This document shows, piece by piece, positions 26,117 to 35,566 of a stretch of 64,000 nt of DNA. The notes beneath the pieces were generated by a model, which did no database searches, had not been told where the DNA came from, and saw only the letters and a program-made list of their open reading frames with translations. Position numbers and translations under genes: made by a program. Source of the stretch: Trichocoleus sp. FACHB-46 (GTDB taxonomy: Bacteria > Cyanobacteriota > Cyanobacteriia > FACHB-46); assembly GCF_014695385.1 (NCBI RefSeq), contig NZ_JACJOD010000022.1, positions 1-64,000 of the forward strand, read 5' to 3'. How positions within the stretch are numbered: position 1 is the stretch's first letter; every line of letters begins with the position of its first letter.

Positions 26117-29100
26117 CTACCCTTGAACTAACTTCTGTATTGCTTGAATTTTAGGTTCTAACCTTTTCCGCTTTTCCTGCTCTAGGCGCGTTTTGAGGTT
26201 TAGAGCAAGTCCATCTTGTAAAAGATTTCTGGCTCGACTGAAATTTTCATTCTCAATCTCTATTTCAGCTAGATCAAGACAAGCTGAAAGGTTAGTCTTT
26301 TGCTTTAAAGAGTTTTCAAAACACTGACGAGCTTTAATACAATCATCTAAAGCATCACGATAAAAGCACCCGAACTCATACCAAAAGAAACCCTCCTTCC
26401 GTCTATCAAAATCAATAGCTTTCCGAAAATTATCTATGGCATGATTATAGAAAAATGAACCTCTCGCCCAGTAAGATTTAGCTAAAATCCAATAGCAAGT
26501 AGCATTGTTCGGATCTGATACCAGTACATGAGTTAGATTATCAGCTATCTTCTTAGGAGTATTAGATTTCAACAAAACATGAGCATAACCTATAGATGCA
26601 AGGCTAACCATCCGATTAAGAAAATTTTGAAACTTAATATTGTCATCGCTAGGATTAAGCTGTGGCTTAGCCAAGCTTAAAACTTTCTGGTAGATTCTTT
26701 TTGCAGTATCTAGTTCGTCGTAATCAAGAAAAAAATCCGCGACACTGAGCAAATCTTTGTACTGACTTGTTCGCGGACTTTTATAATTTCTAAAGATAAA
26801 GTTAGCTAGATCGAAGCAAGTTTCAAGATCTAAATAATTTCTGAAATAGCAAAAAACATAACAAACAATCTTCTTGTCTTGAGGATACTGCTTTATTGCG
26901 CAACTAGTAACAGTTTTAATTAATGCTGGTTGATTACAACGTTTAAGAATGGGAAGAAACACATACCAGAGATCTAGATCTACCTTCTGCTGTTGACTCA
27001 TCCAAAACCATTGCTCATTAACAATAGCCTGAAGTTCCACAAAACTTACATTAATTCTCTCAAAAAGCATAAGATAGTGTTTACGAGGGGCAAGATCATT
27101 TGGATATAATTGCAACCAATTTTTAATATAAGCAATTGCACCTTGTTGATGATGTCTACTCCCCACTTGATCAATTAGAGCAAGGTATTTGAGTAAAATA
27201 TCTTGCCAAGTGCTTGGATAATCTTTAAGCCACTCACTCGTCTCGTGAATCGCTTTCTGCTTCTGCTCTCTTGTTCCCTGCTCTTCAGTCAAAGACAAGT
27301 TGATAATACGAACATTTGAATCATTTGGATAGATTTCTATCCAACTACCAGTCTCTTGAATGGCCTTTTTTTTCTCCTCAAATGTTCCACTTTTCTTTAC
27401 TTGGGCCAGATACTTGTGAAATGCTTCTCTATCATCTGGATTTTCTTTGAACAAAGCAGCAGTTTGATCCCTTATTCGATCAATCAGCTCTTTTTCCTGC
27501 TCTGATGATCCGTAATCCCTTATCAAGAGGCGGCATTGCTTGGAAATTCGCTGATCATTTGGATGTTCTTGAAGCCAATCAACAATCCAAACTACTATCT
27601 TAGTAATCTCTTCTTGTATTTGTTCTAATTTTTCTAACTTCTTTAATAAAATAAAATAGGCTCTGTAAACTTCTAAAGCGTATGGATGTTTCTTCAACCA
27701 AACACTAGCTTGTCTAACTGCCTCTTGTTGGTCATCAAGTTCTCCATTTTTTCTAACAAACACAAGATATTTGTTATAAAGATCACGATTTCCTGAATTA
27801 ATTCTAAGCCAAGCGAAGACTTTTGAAATTGACTCCTGCTTTTGCTTCTGATCAGCAAACTTTTCTACTAATGATAGCCAATAAGTCCATTCGGAAGAAT
27901 TGTAAGGTGTAGTAGCCAGGATTTGATTCTGGCATCTAATTTGTTCATCAACTAAACCTATTACTTCGTACATTTTTTCCCATACCAACCAATCCGATAT
28001 TGTGCTTCCTTGCTGTAAGGCTTCCATTTGTAATGCGTAGTCACTTAAGATTCTTCGAACAAGATTAGCATTACCAATAGTGATTAATCGAAGCGCATAG
28101 CATAGCCAAGATTTGTGGACTTTATTATCTGGAGTTAGAAATTGTACTATTTTAGAAAGGTAACGATCTAAAGCACGAGCTGAATAAGGTGGATTTTCAT
28201 CATAACGAGGTTTATAATTTAGCTCTATTGCTTTCTGCGCAATCAATTCATGAATTACTCCTAAACCCTCAAACCTTTCTTTACAGATTGTACGGACTAC
28301 TCCTGCCAACTCTCTTGTCTCAGCAAAATCAATTACGTCTTGAACTGCTTTGCTATGGTATTCATCCAGACAGCTAGGTATAAATTCAAACGGAACAATA
28401 ACTCCATATTGAAAGAAACTACAAATCAATCCAAAAACTTGATAAATAGGATAACTAGTACTATTAGGTAAGCCTTTAACAATATCAGCAATAATCTGAT
28501 CAAAAGGCTTTCCTTCAGTTAATTGAAGCATCAACACCAACATCGCTGGAGCATTCATCAGTCTATTTTTATCTACTGATGACATCCGATCTAGTCTATT
28601 TTTTGTCTCTAAGTTTTGACGAACTTTTGATAGAATTCTTTGTTTCTCAAGTTTGCTTGGCCTTTGAATGGTGAGTAAATTTAGTCTATAGCCTAGTCCA
28701 TCCAAACTTTCGTGCTGATCTTCACTTGGACGTGTTGTTCCTAGCAAAGTAAAAGGGAATGGAACTGGATTTTGCTCTAGCTCTTCTAAAACTGATTCAT
28801 CACGAAAAACATCATCGGCAAGTACATAAAAGTGTTGTTCCTCAACCTGCTCTGAGAAGCTGCGCAACTTTTTGAGCCATTCTTGATCTTTATCTTTCTT
28901 TTCTAAAACTAAACACCCGTTTTGAAATAGTTCATATGTCAACCATTTTAGCAATGCTGTTTTTCCTGCTCCTGGCTCGCCTTGAATTAGGAAAAGCGAA
29001 GTTCCTCCAAATTCTTTCAGTTGTTTTGAAATATTTAATGCCTCATTCTGTTGATCACGCTTAATGTAATTTCCCTGTGTGATCAGCGCCCAAGTGGCTG

Positions 29101-29968
29101 TTCTTAATTTAAGAATTGAGGATTCTTGTCGTTGTCCTCTAAGCTTGAAAAAATCCTCATTCAAAATTTCAAAGCCATCAGGTACAAATTTCTGAGCTTT
29201 AATTAAAGGTTTAACGTTAGCTAATGGAACTTTTGTAAGGAGAATCTTGCTCTCTAAGCCAAAATCCCACTTTTGTGGCTTCTGCTCTGGCTTTTCAACG
29301 GCCACACGTTCATATATATAGTTGTAAAGTTCATCAGTAGAAACAAATCCATCTCGATCTAGATCAGCTTCTCCCGTTTCCAAGCCCCTTACTAAAGTAT
29401 GAGTAAAGACTGAGCATCTGCTCTCACCATCAGTTTCTTCGCCCTCAAAGGCGTAATTCATACTGTCAGTTGCAGTTAAAACAACCCGACCTTTTCCCTG
29501 AAATTCATCTTGAATATTCGTTTTTACACTAGCTGTTTTTGTTCCCTTTGCAAAGGCTCCACTGAAACAACAGTCGAGTAAAAGTACTTGCAGTTTCGAT
29601 CGACTACGCTGCATCTCGCTGTTAATAAATTCAGCAGACACAGCGGTAGAGCGAAGAAATTTACAGTCAGTATCCTGACTAGCAAAGTAAAGTTTTCCGT
29701 CATCTGGATCTTTGACTCCATGACCAGAAAAATAAAGTAAAAGCAAGTCTTCACGTTTACGAGCACGAAAAAAGGCTTCAATTTCCTGCTTAATAATTCG
29801 TGTAGGTTTATTGAGTAATGTTTTTACTTGAAACTCGCCAAGCTCTGGGTTTTCCAATATTCGAGCAAGAGCTTTAGCATCTTCGGCTGGAGCAGCCAAA
29901 GGTTCCAAATTATCTTTATCTTGGAACTCGTAATTAGCAATAATTAAGGCAAACCGAGCTTCAGCCAT
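26117..29968 (-). CDS. Caspase-NTPase-TPR conflict-system protein
   Basis: 1283 residues. The N-terminal caspase (p20/metacaspase) domain has FSGHG (His83) and DCCFSG (Cys134 by alignment with metacaspases). A Ca-binding-loop-like DLDRDGFVSTDEL follows at about 202-213. An NTPase domain has P-loop GEPGAGKT at 330-337 and the following LL-rich helices. The C-terminal ~650 residues are helical TPR-like repeats spaced 35-40 residues with recurring 'W...P.....Y' patterns. Similar proteins act in bacterial conflict or suicide responses: ligand or NTP-dependent assembly switches on the protease. It sits 12 nt downstream of the EACC1-like gene, forming a two-gene operon. The region is AT-rich and has no HIP1 octamer, which suggests recent acquisition. 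Confidence 0.85.
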   Translation of the reverse strand: MAEARFALIIANYEFQDKDNLEPLAAPAEDAKALARILENPELGEFQVKTLLNKPTRIIKQEIEAFFRARKREDLLLLYFSGHGVKDPDDGKLYFASQDTDCKFLRSTAVSAEFINSEMQRSRSKLQVLLLDCCFSGAFAKGTKTASVKTNIQDEFQGKGRVVLTATDSMNYAFEGEETDGESRCSVFTHTLVRGLETGEADLDRDGFVSTDELYNYIYERVAVEKPEQKPQKWDFGLESKILLTKVPLANVKPLIKAQKFVPDGFEILNEDFFKLRGQRQESSILKLRTATWALITQGNYIKRDQQNEALNISKQLKEFGGTSLFLIQGEPGAGKTALLKWLTYELFQNGCLVLEKKDKDQEWLKKLRSFSEQVEEQHFYVLADDVFRDESVLEELEQNPVPFPFTLLGTTRPSEDQHESLDGLGYRLNLLTIQRPSKLEKQRILSKVRQNLETKNRLDRMSSVDKNRLMNAPAMLVLMLQLTEGKPFDQIIADIVKGLPNSTSYPIYQVFGLICSFFQYGVIVPFEFIPSCLDEYHSKAVQDVIDFAETRELAGVVRTICKERFEGLGVIHELIAQKAIELNYKPRYDENPPYSARALDRYLSKIVQFLTPDNKVHKSWLCYALRLITIGNANLVRRILSDYALQMEALQQGSTISDWLVWEKMYEVIGLVDEQIRCQNQILATTPYNSSEWTYWLSLVEKFADQKQKQESISKVFAWLRINSGNRDLYNKYLVFVRKNGELDDQQEAVRQASVWLKKHPYALEVYRAYFILLKKLEKLEQIQEEITKIVVWIVDWLQEHPNDQRISKQCRLLIRDYGSSEQEKELIDRIRDQTAALFKENPDDREAFHKYLAQVKKSGTFEEKKKAIQETGSWIEIYPNDSNVRIINLSLTEEQGTREQKQKAIHETSEWLKDYPSTWQDILLKYLALIDQVGSRHHQQGAIAYIKNWLQLYPNDLAPRKHYLMLFERINVSFVELQAIVNEQWFWMSQQQKVDLDLWYVFLPILKRCNQPALIKTVTSCAIKQYPQDKKIVCYVFCYFRNYLDLETCFDLANFIFRNYKSPRTSQYKDLLSVADFFLDYDELDTAKRIYQKVLSLAKPQLNPSDDNIKFQNFLNRMVSLASIGYAHVLLKSNTPKKIADNLTHVLVSDPNNATCYWILAKSYWARGSFFYNHAIDNFRKAIDFDRRKEGFFWYEFGCFYRDALDDCIKARQCFENSLKQKTNLSACLDLAEIEIENENFSRARNLLQDGLALNLKTRLEQEKRKRLEPKIQAIQKLVQG

Positions 29969-29980
29969 ACAGAATAAAGA

Positions 29981-30367
29981 TCAAGACTTCGTGTGTCTGT
30001 CAATCCAAGCATCAATTAATTGCTGTTGTTCTTTGGAAGAAACTCCCGTTATCTGAAGCTTATCGCCATTGATTTCCATAATTATGCTGCGACGCTCATC
30101 ACGTGCAAGCCAAGATTGAATTGCATTAATTAATGTTGTGACCACTCCACCAGCGGCAAGCAAAGTTACAAGAATTGTTCCCCAGCTTATTGGATCACCC
30201 ACTTTTGCACCCTTTGGTGCTTCTCCTGCACGAACTAAATTTACAGACTCTACATCTAGCTCAAGCAGTTCTTCGCGGAGCTGTTGTGTTAGCTGTTCTA
30301 GTTCCTCGGCATCAAGGTCTAGCTCAGAACTGATCTTTAACAATAGCTGCGCTGTTTGCTTTGCCAT
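29981..30367 (-). CDS. EACC1-like small membrane protein of the caspase locus
   Basis: 128 residues. An acidic N-terminal segment with LxLD/EExEQL heptad-like pattern (1-45), a linker with KVGDPI, one hydrophobic segment (about 62-86), and a short basic/beta C-terminal part (RRSIIMEINGDKLQITGVS). This architecture matches 'effector-associated constant component 1' described in ternary NTP-dependent conflict systems; the match is from memory and not searched. It is first in the operon with the caspase-NTPase gene, and probably anchors or senses at the membrane. Confidence 0.7.
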   Translation of the reverse strand: MAKQTAQLLLKISSELDLDAEELEQLTQQLREELLELDVESVNLVRAGEAPKGAKVGDPISWGTILVTLLAAGGVVTTLINAIQSWLARDERRSIIMEINGDKLQITGVSSKEQQQLIDAWIDRHTKS

Positions 30368-30816
30368 ACCATTCTTTTGGTGTGTATGTATTTCATCAAA
30401 TAGCTACTATTATACTACATCTGGCTAATTCATTTGAACTACCCTATACTATTCCTAGCTTGTGCTGATTCTTACAAAAGATCAAATGGCATCAATCTTT
30501 TGCACTCTTCAATTAAAATGCACAAGTAAGAGTGTATGTCTTCACATTCTTTGAACCATTGGTTTCTAAAGTATAGGTAAAACAAAGAATTTGAAGATTG
30601 TGCTTTTACTCAACCACGGAATTAACTTTCTCATGACGAACTTGTCTAACCTTAATGGCAGGTTAATGCTTTATGTTTCTGCACAAAGCTCAAAGTATTG
30701 TCGGTGATTGTTGCTCATTTAAGGCGGAATCTTTTTGATTTAACGCTTAATGATTTGGATTTAGCCTTAATGCTGTTTCGTTCAGATTTAAACAATCAAA
30801 CTTTAACGGTAAATCT
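30368..30816. other. AT-rich 449-bp gene-free region upstream of the caspase operon
   Basis: I see no open frame with a credible start and no tRNA-like fold. It should hold the promoter of the EACC1/caspase operon; the piece next to the start (TACTATTATACTACA, 30403-30417) contains a TATACT-like -10 on the plus strand and an AT-rich complement. HIP1 is absent. Confidence 0.5.
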
Positions 30817-31416
30817 TTACTCGTTGGTCGCTAATCTACAACCTTGAGCTTTGAATAGTTTCACTTTAGGCTTGAATCCTACAGATTTACCTACAATACT
30901 TTGAGCTTTGACAACCAATGTTTGCGAACTAGCTGCGATCGCGTCTGTAGCGGCTGGTTTGGCTGGCTTACTCTTAATCGCCCGAAATAGCGTTCCTAAT
31001 TGTTCAGCAATCCCCTTCAAGCCAGGGGTCTTCTTCGCTGCCGTCTTTACAGAATCATACACAGTTAGGCTGCTTGTCATTGCTTCACTACCCACTGCCA
31101 TCAACGTATCATCCACCTGTTCCGACATCTGGTTCAGCAACATCTCAATTTCCATCAGTGAGGTTGCCAAACGGTAATCATTCGAGAAACCATCCAGATC
31201 AAAGCTCGTAGGCAAAATATTACGGTTGCCCTGAGCTGCATTCAGACTGGTCTGCACAAATGCCAGTCGCTTATCCCCCACCTTAAACAGCCGCTTCCGC
31301 TCTGTCGTGTTCAGCGTGATCAAAAATGGTAACTTCTGCTGAATCGTCGCGATCGCTTGACGAATTTCTTTGAGGTCTGCGTCCGATAAAGTTACGTTGA
31401 TGTCCTGGTAAGGCAT
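30817..31416 (-). CDS. Conserved hypothetical protein, 199 aa
   Basis: I do not know a function. The protein is soluble and mostly helical: a QDINVTLSDADLKEIRQAI opening, a central KRLFKVGDKRLAFV motif (about 40-53), and a Lys/Ala-rich C-terminal third (KSKPAKPAATDAI) that ends in basic residues. The central part looks like a small conserved domain; the tail may be disordered. One HIP1 site lies inside the gene, so it sits just outside the HIP1-free island. Single gene on the minus strand. Confidence 0.7.
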   Translation of the reverse strand: MPYQDINVTLSDADLKEIRQAIATIQQKLPFLITLNTTERKRLFKVGDKRLAFVQTSLNAAQGNRNILPTSFDLDGFSNDYRLATSLMEIEMLLNQMSEQVDDTLMAVGSEAMTSSLTVYDSVKTAAKKTPGLKGIAEQLGTLFRAIKSKPAKPAATDAIAASSQTLVVKAQSIVGKSVGFKPKVKLFKAQGCRLATNE

Positions 31417-31505
31417 AGAAGACTCTTGAGAATAAACAGTAGCGAAATAGCCATAGGCCGAATTCGTGGCTGTATTATTCCCGGAGCGCTAGAAGCACTG
31501 ACGTA

Positions 31506-32441
31506 TTAAGCTGTGGCTACCTGCAACACAATTTTGCCGCGTGTATGCCCACCTTCGCTTAGCTTGTGCGCTTCACCTGCTTGGCTCAGAGAAAGCACCG
31601 TCTCAACGATCGGCTTTACCTGCCCCGAATCAATCAGTTGTGCTATTTCGCTCAGCCAGTCGGCTCTGGGTTGGATGAAAACATAAGCACTCCGACACTG
31701 GTGAGCCGCAGCTTTTTCTTCGGGTGGAGGAGAAATGACCGAAACTAGGATGCCGCCTGGCTTGACTACCTGCCAAGAACGCTCTTGCACCTCGCCCCCA
31801 ACCGTGTCGAACACGACATCTACAGGTTCGACAACATCCTCAAACTGAGTAGTTTGGTAATCAATGATTTCATCCGCTCCCAACTGGAACAAAAAGTCTT
31901 GATTCCGAGCCGAAGCAGTGCCAATCACATGTGCCCCTTTCCAGCGAGCAAGCTGAACTGCATAGCTGCCAACTCCACCTGCCGCTGCATGAATTAAAAC
32001 TCGCTGTCCAGCGGTTAACCCAGCGGCTTCAAATAGACAGTGCCAGGCTGTAATTCCAGCTAGAGGCACAGCCGCTGCATGAATGTGATCAACAGTTTTG
32101 GGTTTGAACGCAACCTCCGAGGCTTTGACAGCAATGTACTCTGCGTAAGCGCCATCTCGTTTGATATCAGGGCGAGAGTAGACTTCATCGCCTGGTTTGA
32201 AGGTGTTCACGTTCTCGCCAACTGCTTCTACAACCCCAGAGACATCCCAACCCAAAGTTAAGGGCAAGTCATAATCGATAAAGCCTTGCAGATACCCTTC
32301 GCGAACCTTCTAATCTACCGGATTAATAGCGGCAGCATGAACCCGAATCAGTACATCATCCTCGGCGATCGCGGGCACCGAGACATCCTCATAGGTCAAA
32401 ACTTCTGGACCACCATAAGCGTGAATTCGGACTGCTTTCAT
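31506..32441 (-). pseudogene. Zinc-independent alcohol dehydrogenase/quinone oxidoreductase interrupted by one nonsense codon
   Basis: From the ATG at 32441 the frame reads a normal MDR-superfamily N-terminus (AVRIHAYGGPEVL, then AAINPVD), hits TAG at codon 44 (32310-32312), and continues in the same frame as a complete protein: GWDVSGVVEAVG, the HAAAGGVGSYAVQLAR dinucleotide fold and a GKIVLQ end. Relatives have Trp at codon 44 (NPVDWK), so TGG to TAG by one base explains it. The rest shows no decay. Downstream translation could restart at 32267, giving 253 residues without the N-terminal strands. An error in the assembly is the main alternative. Confidence 0.85.
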
Positions 32442-32509
32442 GCTCGTTATCACCTTCTTCCGTAGATATTTTTCGAGTGTAAGCGAGCCTGGCCTTGTAG
32501 TGCGATCGC

Positions 32510-34159
32510 CTACCGCAATCTGCCTGACCTTAGGATACTAACGACGAGCCAAAGCCCTAGAAAACTGGCAACGACGAATAAGCCAATGCTGAGTTGAGAG
32601 AGGCTACCTGTGGGGGCATTGGAGGAGATGATCGCTGCCCCAATCGTCAAGCAACCCACAAGGATACTAAAAGAGAGACGGTTGGCGGAGTCGTCCATGC
32701 TGCGACGCAGAGGGTCGAGATCACGGATGGTCAGATTCCACTTTAGGGTTTCGGAAGTGACGCGATCGAGCAGCAGTTCAATTTGGCGCGGAGATTGCAG
32801 GGAGAGGCTTTTGATATCCAAAGCCGTGCGGAGTAAGGCTTGCAGGGGTTGATCACCAATTAACTGTCGTCGAAACAGATCGGTAATCAGCGGTTTAATT
32901 TGTTCTAGCAAATTGATTTCTGGATCAAATTGCCTAGCGACTCCTTCCAGATTGGCGAGCGCTTTGGCATACAGTCCTAGATTGCTCGGGAAACGGACTT
33001 TATTGTTGCGGGCGGTTTGCAGAATCTCGTAGAACACTTGACTGAAGTTGATTTCTGAGAGATTCACATTGGCATACTTTCGCAACATGCGATCGTAGTC
33101 GGTTTCCAAGCGGGCCATATTCACTCCGCTCTGTCCGGAAGTCCCTAGTTGGATGGTGAGTTGCACACACCGCTGGGAATCCATATCCGAAATCGCCAAG
33201 ATCATCTCGGTCAAAATCTGCTGGGTGCGTGGATCTAAGCGTCCCATCATGCCGCAGTCTAAAATCGCGACTCGGCCATCTTTGAGATAAAACAAGTTTC
33301 CGGGATGGGGATCGGCGTGAAAGAATCCATCAATGTAGAGTTGCTGGAAGAATACGCGAAACAACAAAACCGTAATTTGTCGTCGTTCTTCTTCAGGAAT
33401 GATCGTATCCGCGCTAGGGCGAATCTCAGCAGACAGCAAAGGTACACCATCTAACCACTGCATCACCAATAACTTCTCTGTGGTTAAGTCCCAGTTAATT
33501 TCTGGAATCACGAGGCGGGCAGGATCAAACCAGCGGCTCTTAGAGAGATTGCGGCGCAGTTGGTCGGTGTAGCTGGCTTCCTGACAAAAATCTAATTCTG
33601 CTTGTAGCGCATTGGTAAATTCTTCGGCGATCGCCACAATGTCGTACTCTTTACCTAACTCGGTACGAGCGGCCAAATCTGCCATGCCCCGAATCAAGGC
33701 AATATCTTGCCTAATCACCGCTTCCAAACCAGGACGCTGGACTTTGAGAGCCACTTCCCGACCATCGATCAACGTCGCATGATGGGTTTGGGCGATCGAA
33801 CCCGCAGCGACGGGGACTGCATCAATGGTGGCAAACACTTCATCTAGCGGCCTGCGGATGGCTTGCCGAATCACCATCTCAATCGCGGGCCAAGCAACGG
33901 GAGGCACTTCGTCTTGCAGGGTAGAGAGTTCCTCAATGTACTCAGCGGGAAGCAAGTCGGGGCGAGTGCTGAGGAGCTGACCAAGCTTGACATAAACAGG
34001 GCCTAAATCTACCAAAATATTCCGCAGGACGGCAGGAGGTGGCAATTTTGGCTCATCCGCCTTGCCTCCGGTCAGCAAGCGCCGCATGAAGTCCCAGCCG
34101 TTGCGGAGGACTACTTCAATAATTTCTCGCTGACGGGAGCTGGTTTGCGCTAAAAACAC
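32510..34159 (-). CDS. AarF/ABC1/UbiB family kinase-like protein
   Basis: 549 residues with a GTG start preceded by AGGAAG. The family-specific N-terminal KxGQ motif is present (VKLGQLLSTRPDLLP), together with the Ala-rich AAGSIAQTH loop, VALKVQRPG with the Lys, the catalytic HADPHPGNL and the LDCGMMGRL metal motif. A C-terminal hydrophobic pair of helices (about 505-545) should anchor it in the membrane. ABC1 kinases support quinone synthesis and, in photosynthetic cells, lipid-quinone and stress responses; cyanobacteria carry several, so the precise role is open. Confidence 0.92.
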   Translation of the reverse strand: MFLAQTSSRQREIIEVVLRNGWDFMRRLLTGGKADEPKLPPPAVLRNILVDLGPVYVKLGQLLSTRPDLLPAEYIEELSTLQDEVPPVAWPAIEMVIRQAIRRPLDEVFATIDAVPVAAGSIAQTHHATLIDGREVALKVQRPGLEAVIRQDIALIRGMADLAARTELGKEYDIVAIAEEFTNALQAELDFCQEASYTDQLRRNLSKSRWFDPARLVIPEINWDLTTEKLLVMQWLDGVPLLSAEIRPSADTIIPEEERRQITVLLFRVFFQQLYIDGFFHADPHPGNLFYLKDGRVAILDCGMMGRLDPRTQQILTEMILAISDMDSQRCVQLTIQLGTSGQSGVNMARLETDYDRMLRKYANVNLSEINFSQVFYEILQTARNNKVRFPSNLGLYAKALANLEGVARQFDPEINLLEQIKPLITDLFRRQLIGDQPLQALLRTALDIKSLSLQSPRQIELLLDRVTSETLKWNLTIRDLDPLRRSMDDSANRLSFSILVGCLTIGAAIISSNAPTGSLSQLSIGLFVVASFLGLWLVVSILRSGRLR

Positions 34160-34334
34160 GGGACTTCCTAGGGGGTGGGGTCAGGGGGCATGAGTCAGTG
34201 AGCCGCGATCGCTCATTGCCAGAGCTAGAAACCCTATCCACTGGCACTGCTGCGTTCACTGACTCTCTTCTAACGCCTAACGCCTCAGTTCGCCAAGTCC
34301 CCCAAGGGAGAGATTCCAGCAGGCAAGGTCTAAA

Positions 34335-34362
34335 GTAGATGTTCTAGAGTAGGTGTTCTAGA
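34335..34362. repeat. 14-bp tandem duplication across the stop codon of the guanylyltransferase gene
   Basis: GTAGATGTTCTAGA at 34335-34348 and GTAGGTGTTCTAGA at 34349-34362, one mismatch. One copy encodes the end of the protein (LEHLL then stop); the other lies mostly beyond the stop. Confidence 0.8.
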
Positions 34363-35405
34363 TCGGGGCGATCGCGAAGCTGACTAAGAGCTTGCTTAAT
34401 TTCCTGGGTGCGGTCTTTTTTGACAATTAAGGTGACGTTGCCATCTCGCACCACCACCACATCTTCCAGACCAATCGTGACGATCACATCTTCAGTATTA
34501 CTGGCGTAAAGAATGGCTCCTTGGGTGTCCAAGCCCACATGGGTCGCCAACTCGACGTTAGCTTTATCTCCTTTGAGCAAGCGCTCGATCGCCGTCCAAT
34601 CTCCTAAATCATCCCACCCAAACCCAACGGGTAAAACATAAGCCTTTTGGGTCTTCTCCATCAGCGCATAGTCAATGCTCTTCTTGGGCAATTGAGGATA
34701 AGCGCTGGGGCCTTGTTGTTCTAACAGGTGCATCAGCTCTGGGGCATGGACTCGGAGTTCATTTAGGGTCACTCCTGCCCGGAAGACAAACATGCCGCTG
34801 TTCCAACTGAAGCGACCACTGGCGAGAAATGTTTCTGCGGTTTCGCGATCGGGCTTTTCCGTAAAGCGATCGACTCGGTAAGCAGGGAAGCCTGTATAGC
34901 TGCCCGCAGGTTCTCCCTGCTCAATGTAGCCGTACCCGGTGGAAGGAGCATTGGGTTTAATCCCTAAAGTCACGATCGCTTCTTGTTGCGTTGCGAGTTC
35001 CGTAGCCGCGCTCAGCGTTTGTTCAAACGTAGCTTGATCATCAATCCAGTGATCAGCCGGAAAGAAGCCAACTACGGCATCTTCTCCATAGCGCCGAGCG
35101 ATTTCCAAAGTGCTCCAAGCCACCGCCGGGGCAGTATCGCGACCTTCCGACTCTACCAACAAGTTTTCTGGGGGGAGATTGGGGAGTTGTTCCTTCACCC
35201 CATCCGCTAAGTGGGAAGCAGTAACCACCCAGAGATTTTCCCAACCTCCAGCTAAAGGCAACAAGCGATCGGCTGTGGCTTGCAACAGGCTTTTACCACT
35301 ACCATCTAAACTCAGAAATTGCTTGGGTCGTAGCTTGCGGCTTAGGGGCCAGAAGCGTTCACCTTTGCCACCAGCCAGAATCACGGGGATGAGGGAATTG
35401 CTCAT
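34344..35405 (-). CDS. manC: Mannose-1-phosphate guanylyltransferase
   Basis: 353 residues, the short single-domain form without the C-terminal isomerase. The pyrophosphorylase signature AGGKGERFWPLSR...PKQF is at the N-terminus, followed by FPADHWI, the GYGYIEQG segment, the FTEKPD sugar-site motif and WNSGMFVF. It makes GDP-mannose from mannose-1-phosphate and GTP, feeding exopolysaccharide and fucose/perosamine branches. There is no glycan gene cluster next to it. The gene symbol reflects family, not proof of orthology. Confidence 0.9.
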   Translation of the reverse strand: MSNSLIPVILAGGKGERFWPLSRKLRPKQFLSLDGSGKSLLQATADRLLPLAGGWENLWVVTASHLADGVKEQLPNLPPENLLVESEGRDTAPAVAWSTLEIARRYGEDAVVGFFPADHWIDDQATFEQTLSAATELATQQEAIVTLGIKPNAPSTGYGYIEQGEPAGSYTGFPAYRVDRFTEKPDRETAETFLASGRFSWNSGMFVFRAGVTLNELRVHAPELMHLLEQQGPSAYPQLPKKSIDYALMEKTQKAYVLPVGFGWDDLGDWTAIERLLKGDKANVELATHVGLDTQGAILYASNTEDVIVTIGLEDVVVVRDGNVTLIVKKDRTQEIKQALSQLRDRPDLEHLL

Positions 35406-35566
35406 TGCTTAGATTAGTTTCTGGATTAACAGTCTACGTTTCACCGCAAAGCTGACAACGAAGAAATGAGAGTGCCGCTATCAGAATGAGTGATACTGCC
35501 AACATAGTCTAAGTTGTGAAACAGAACTAGGGATAAACTCTATTGATCGCAAAATTCTTCAATTCC

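Noticed and set aside
31506-32267. A complete short dehydrogenase starting at 32267
   Set aside because: It lacks the first 58 residues of the fold, and the missing part is present upstream in the same frame behind one stop codon.
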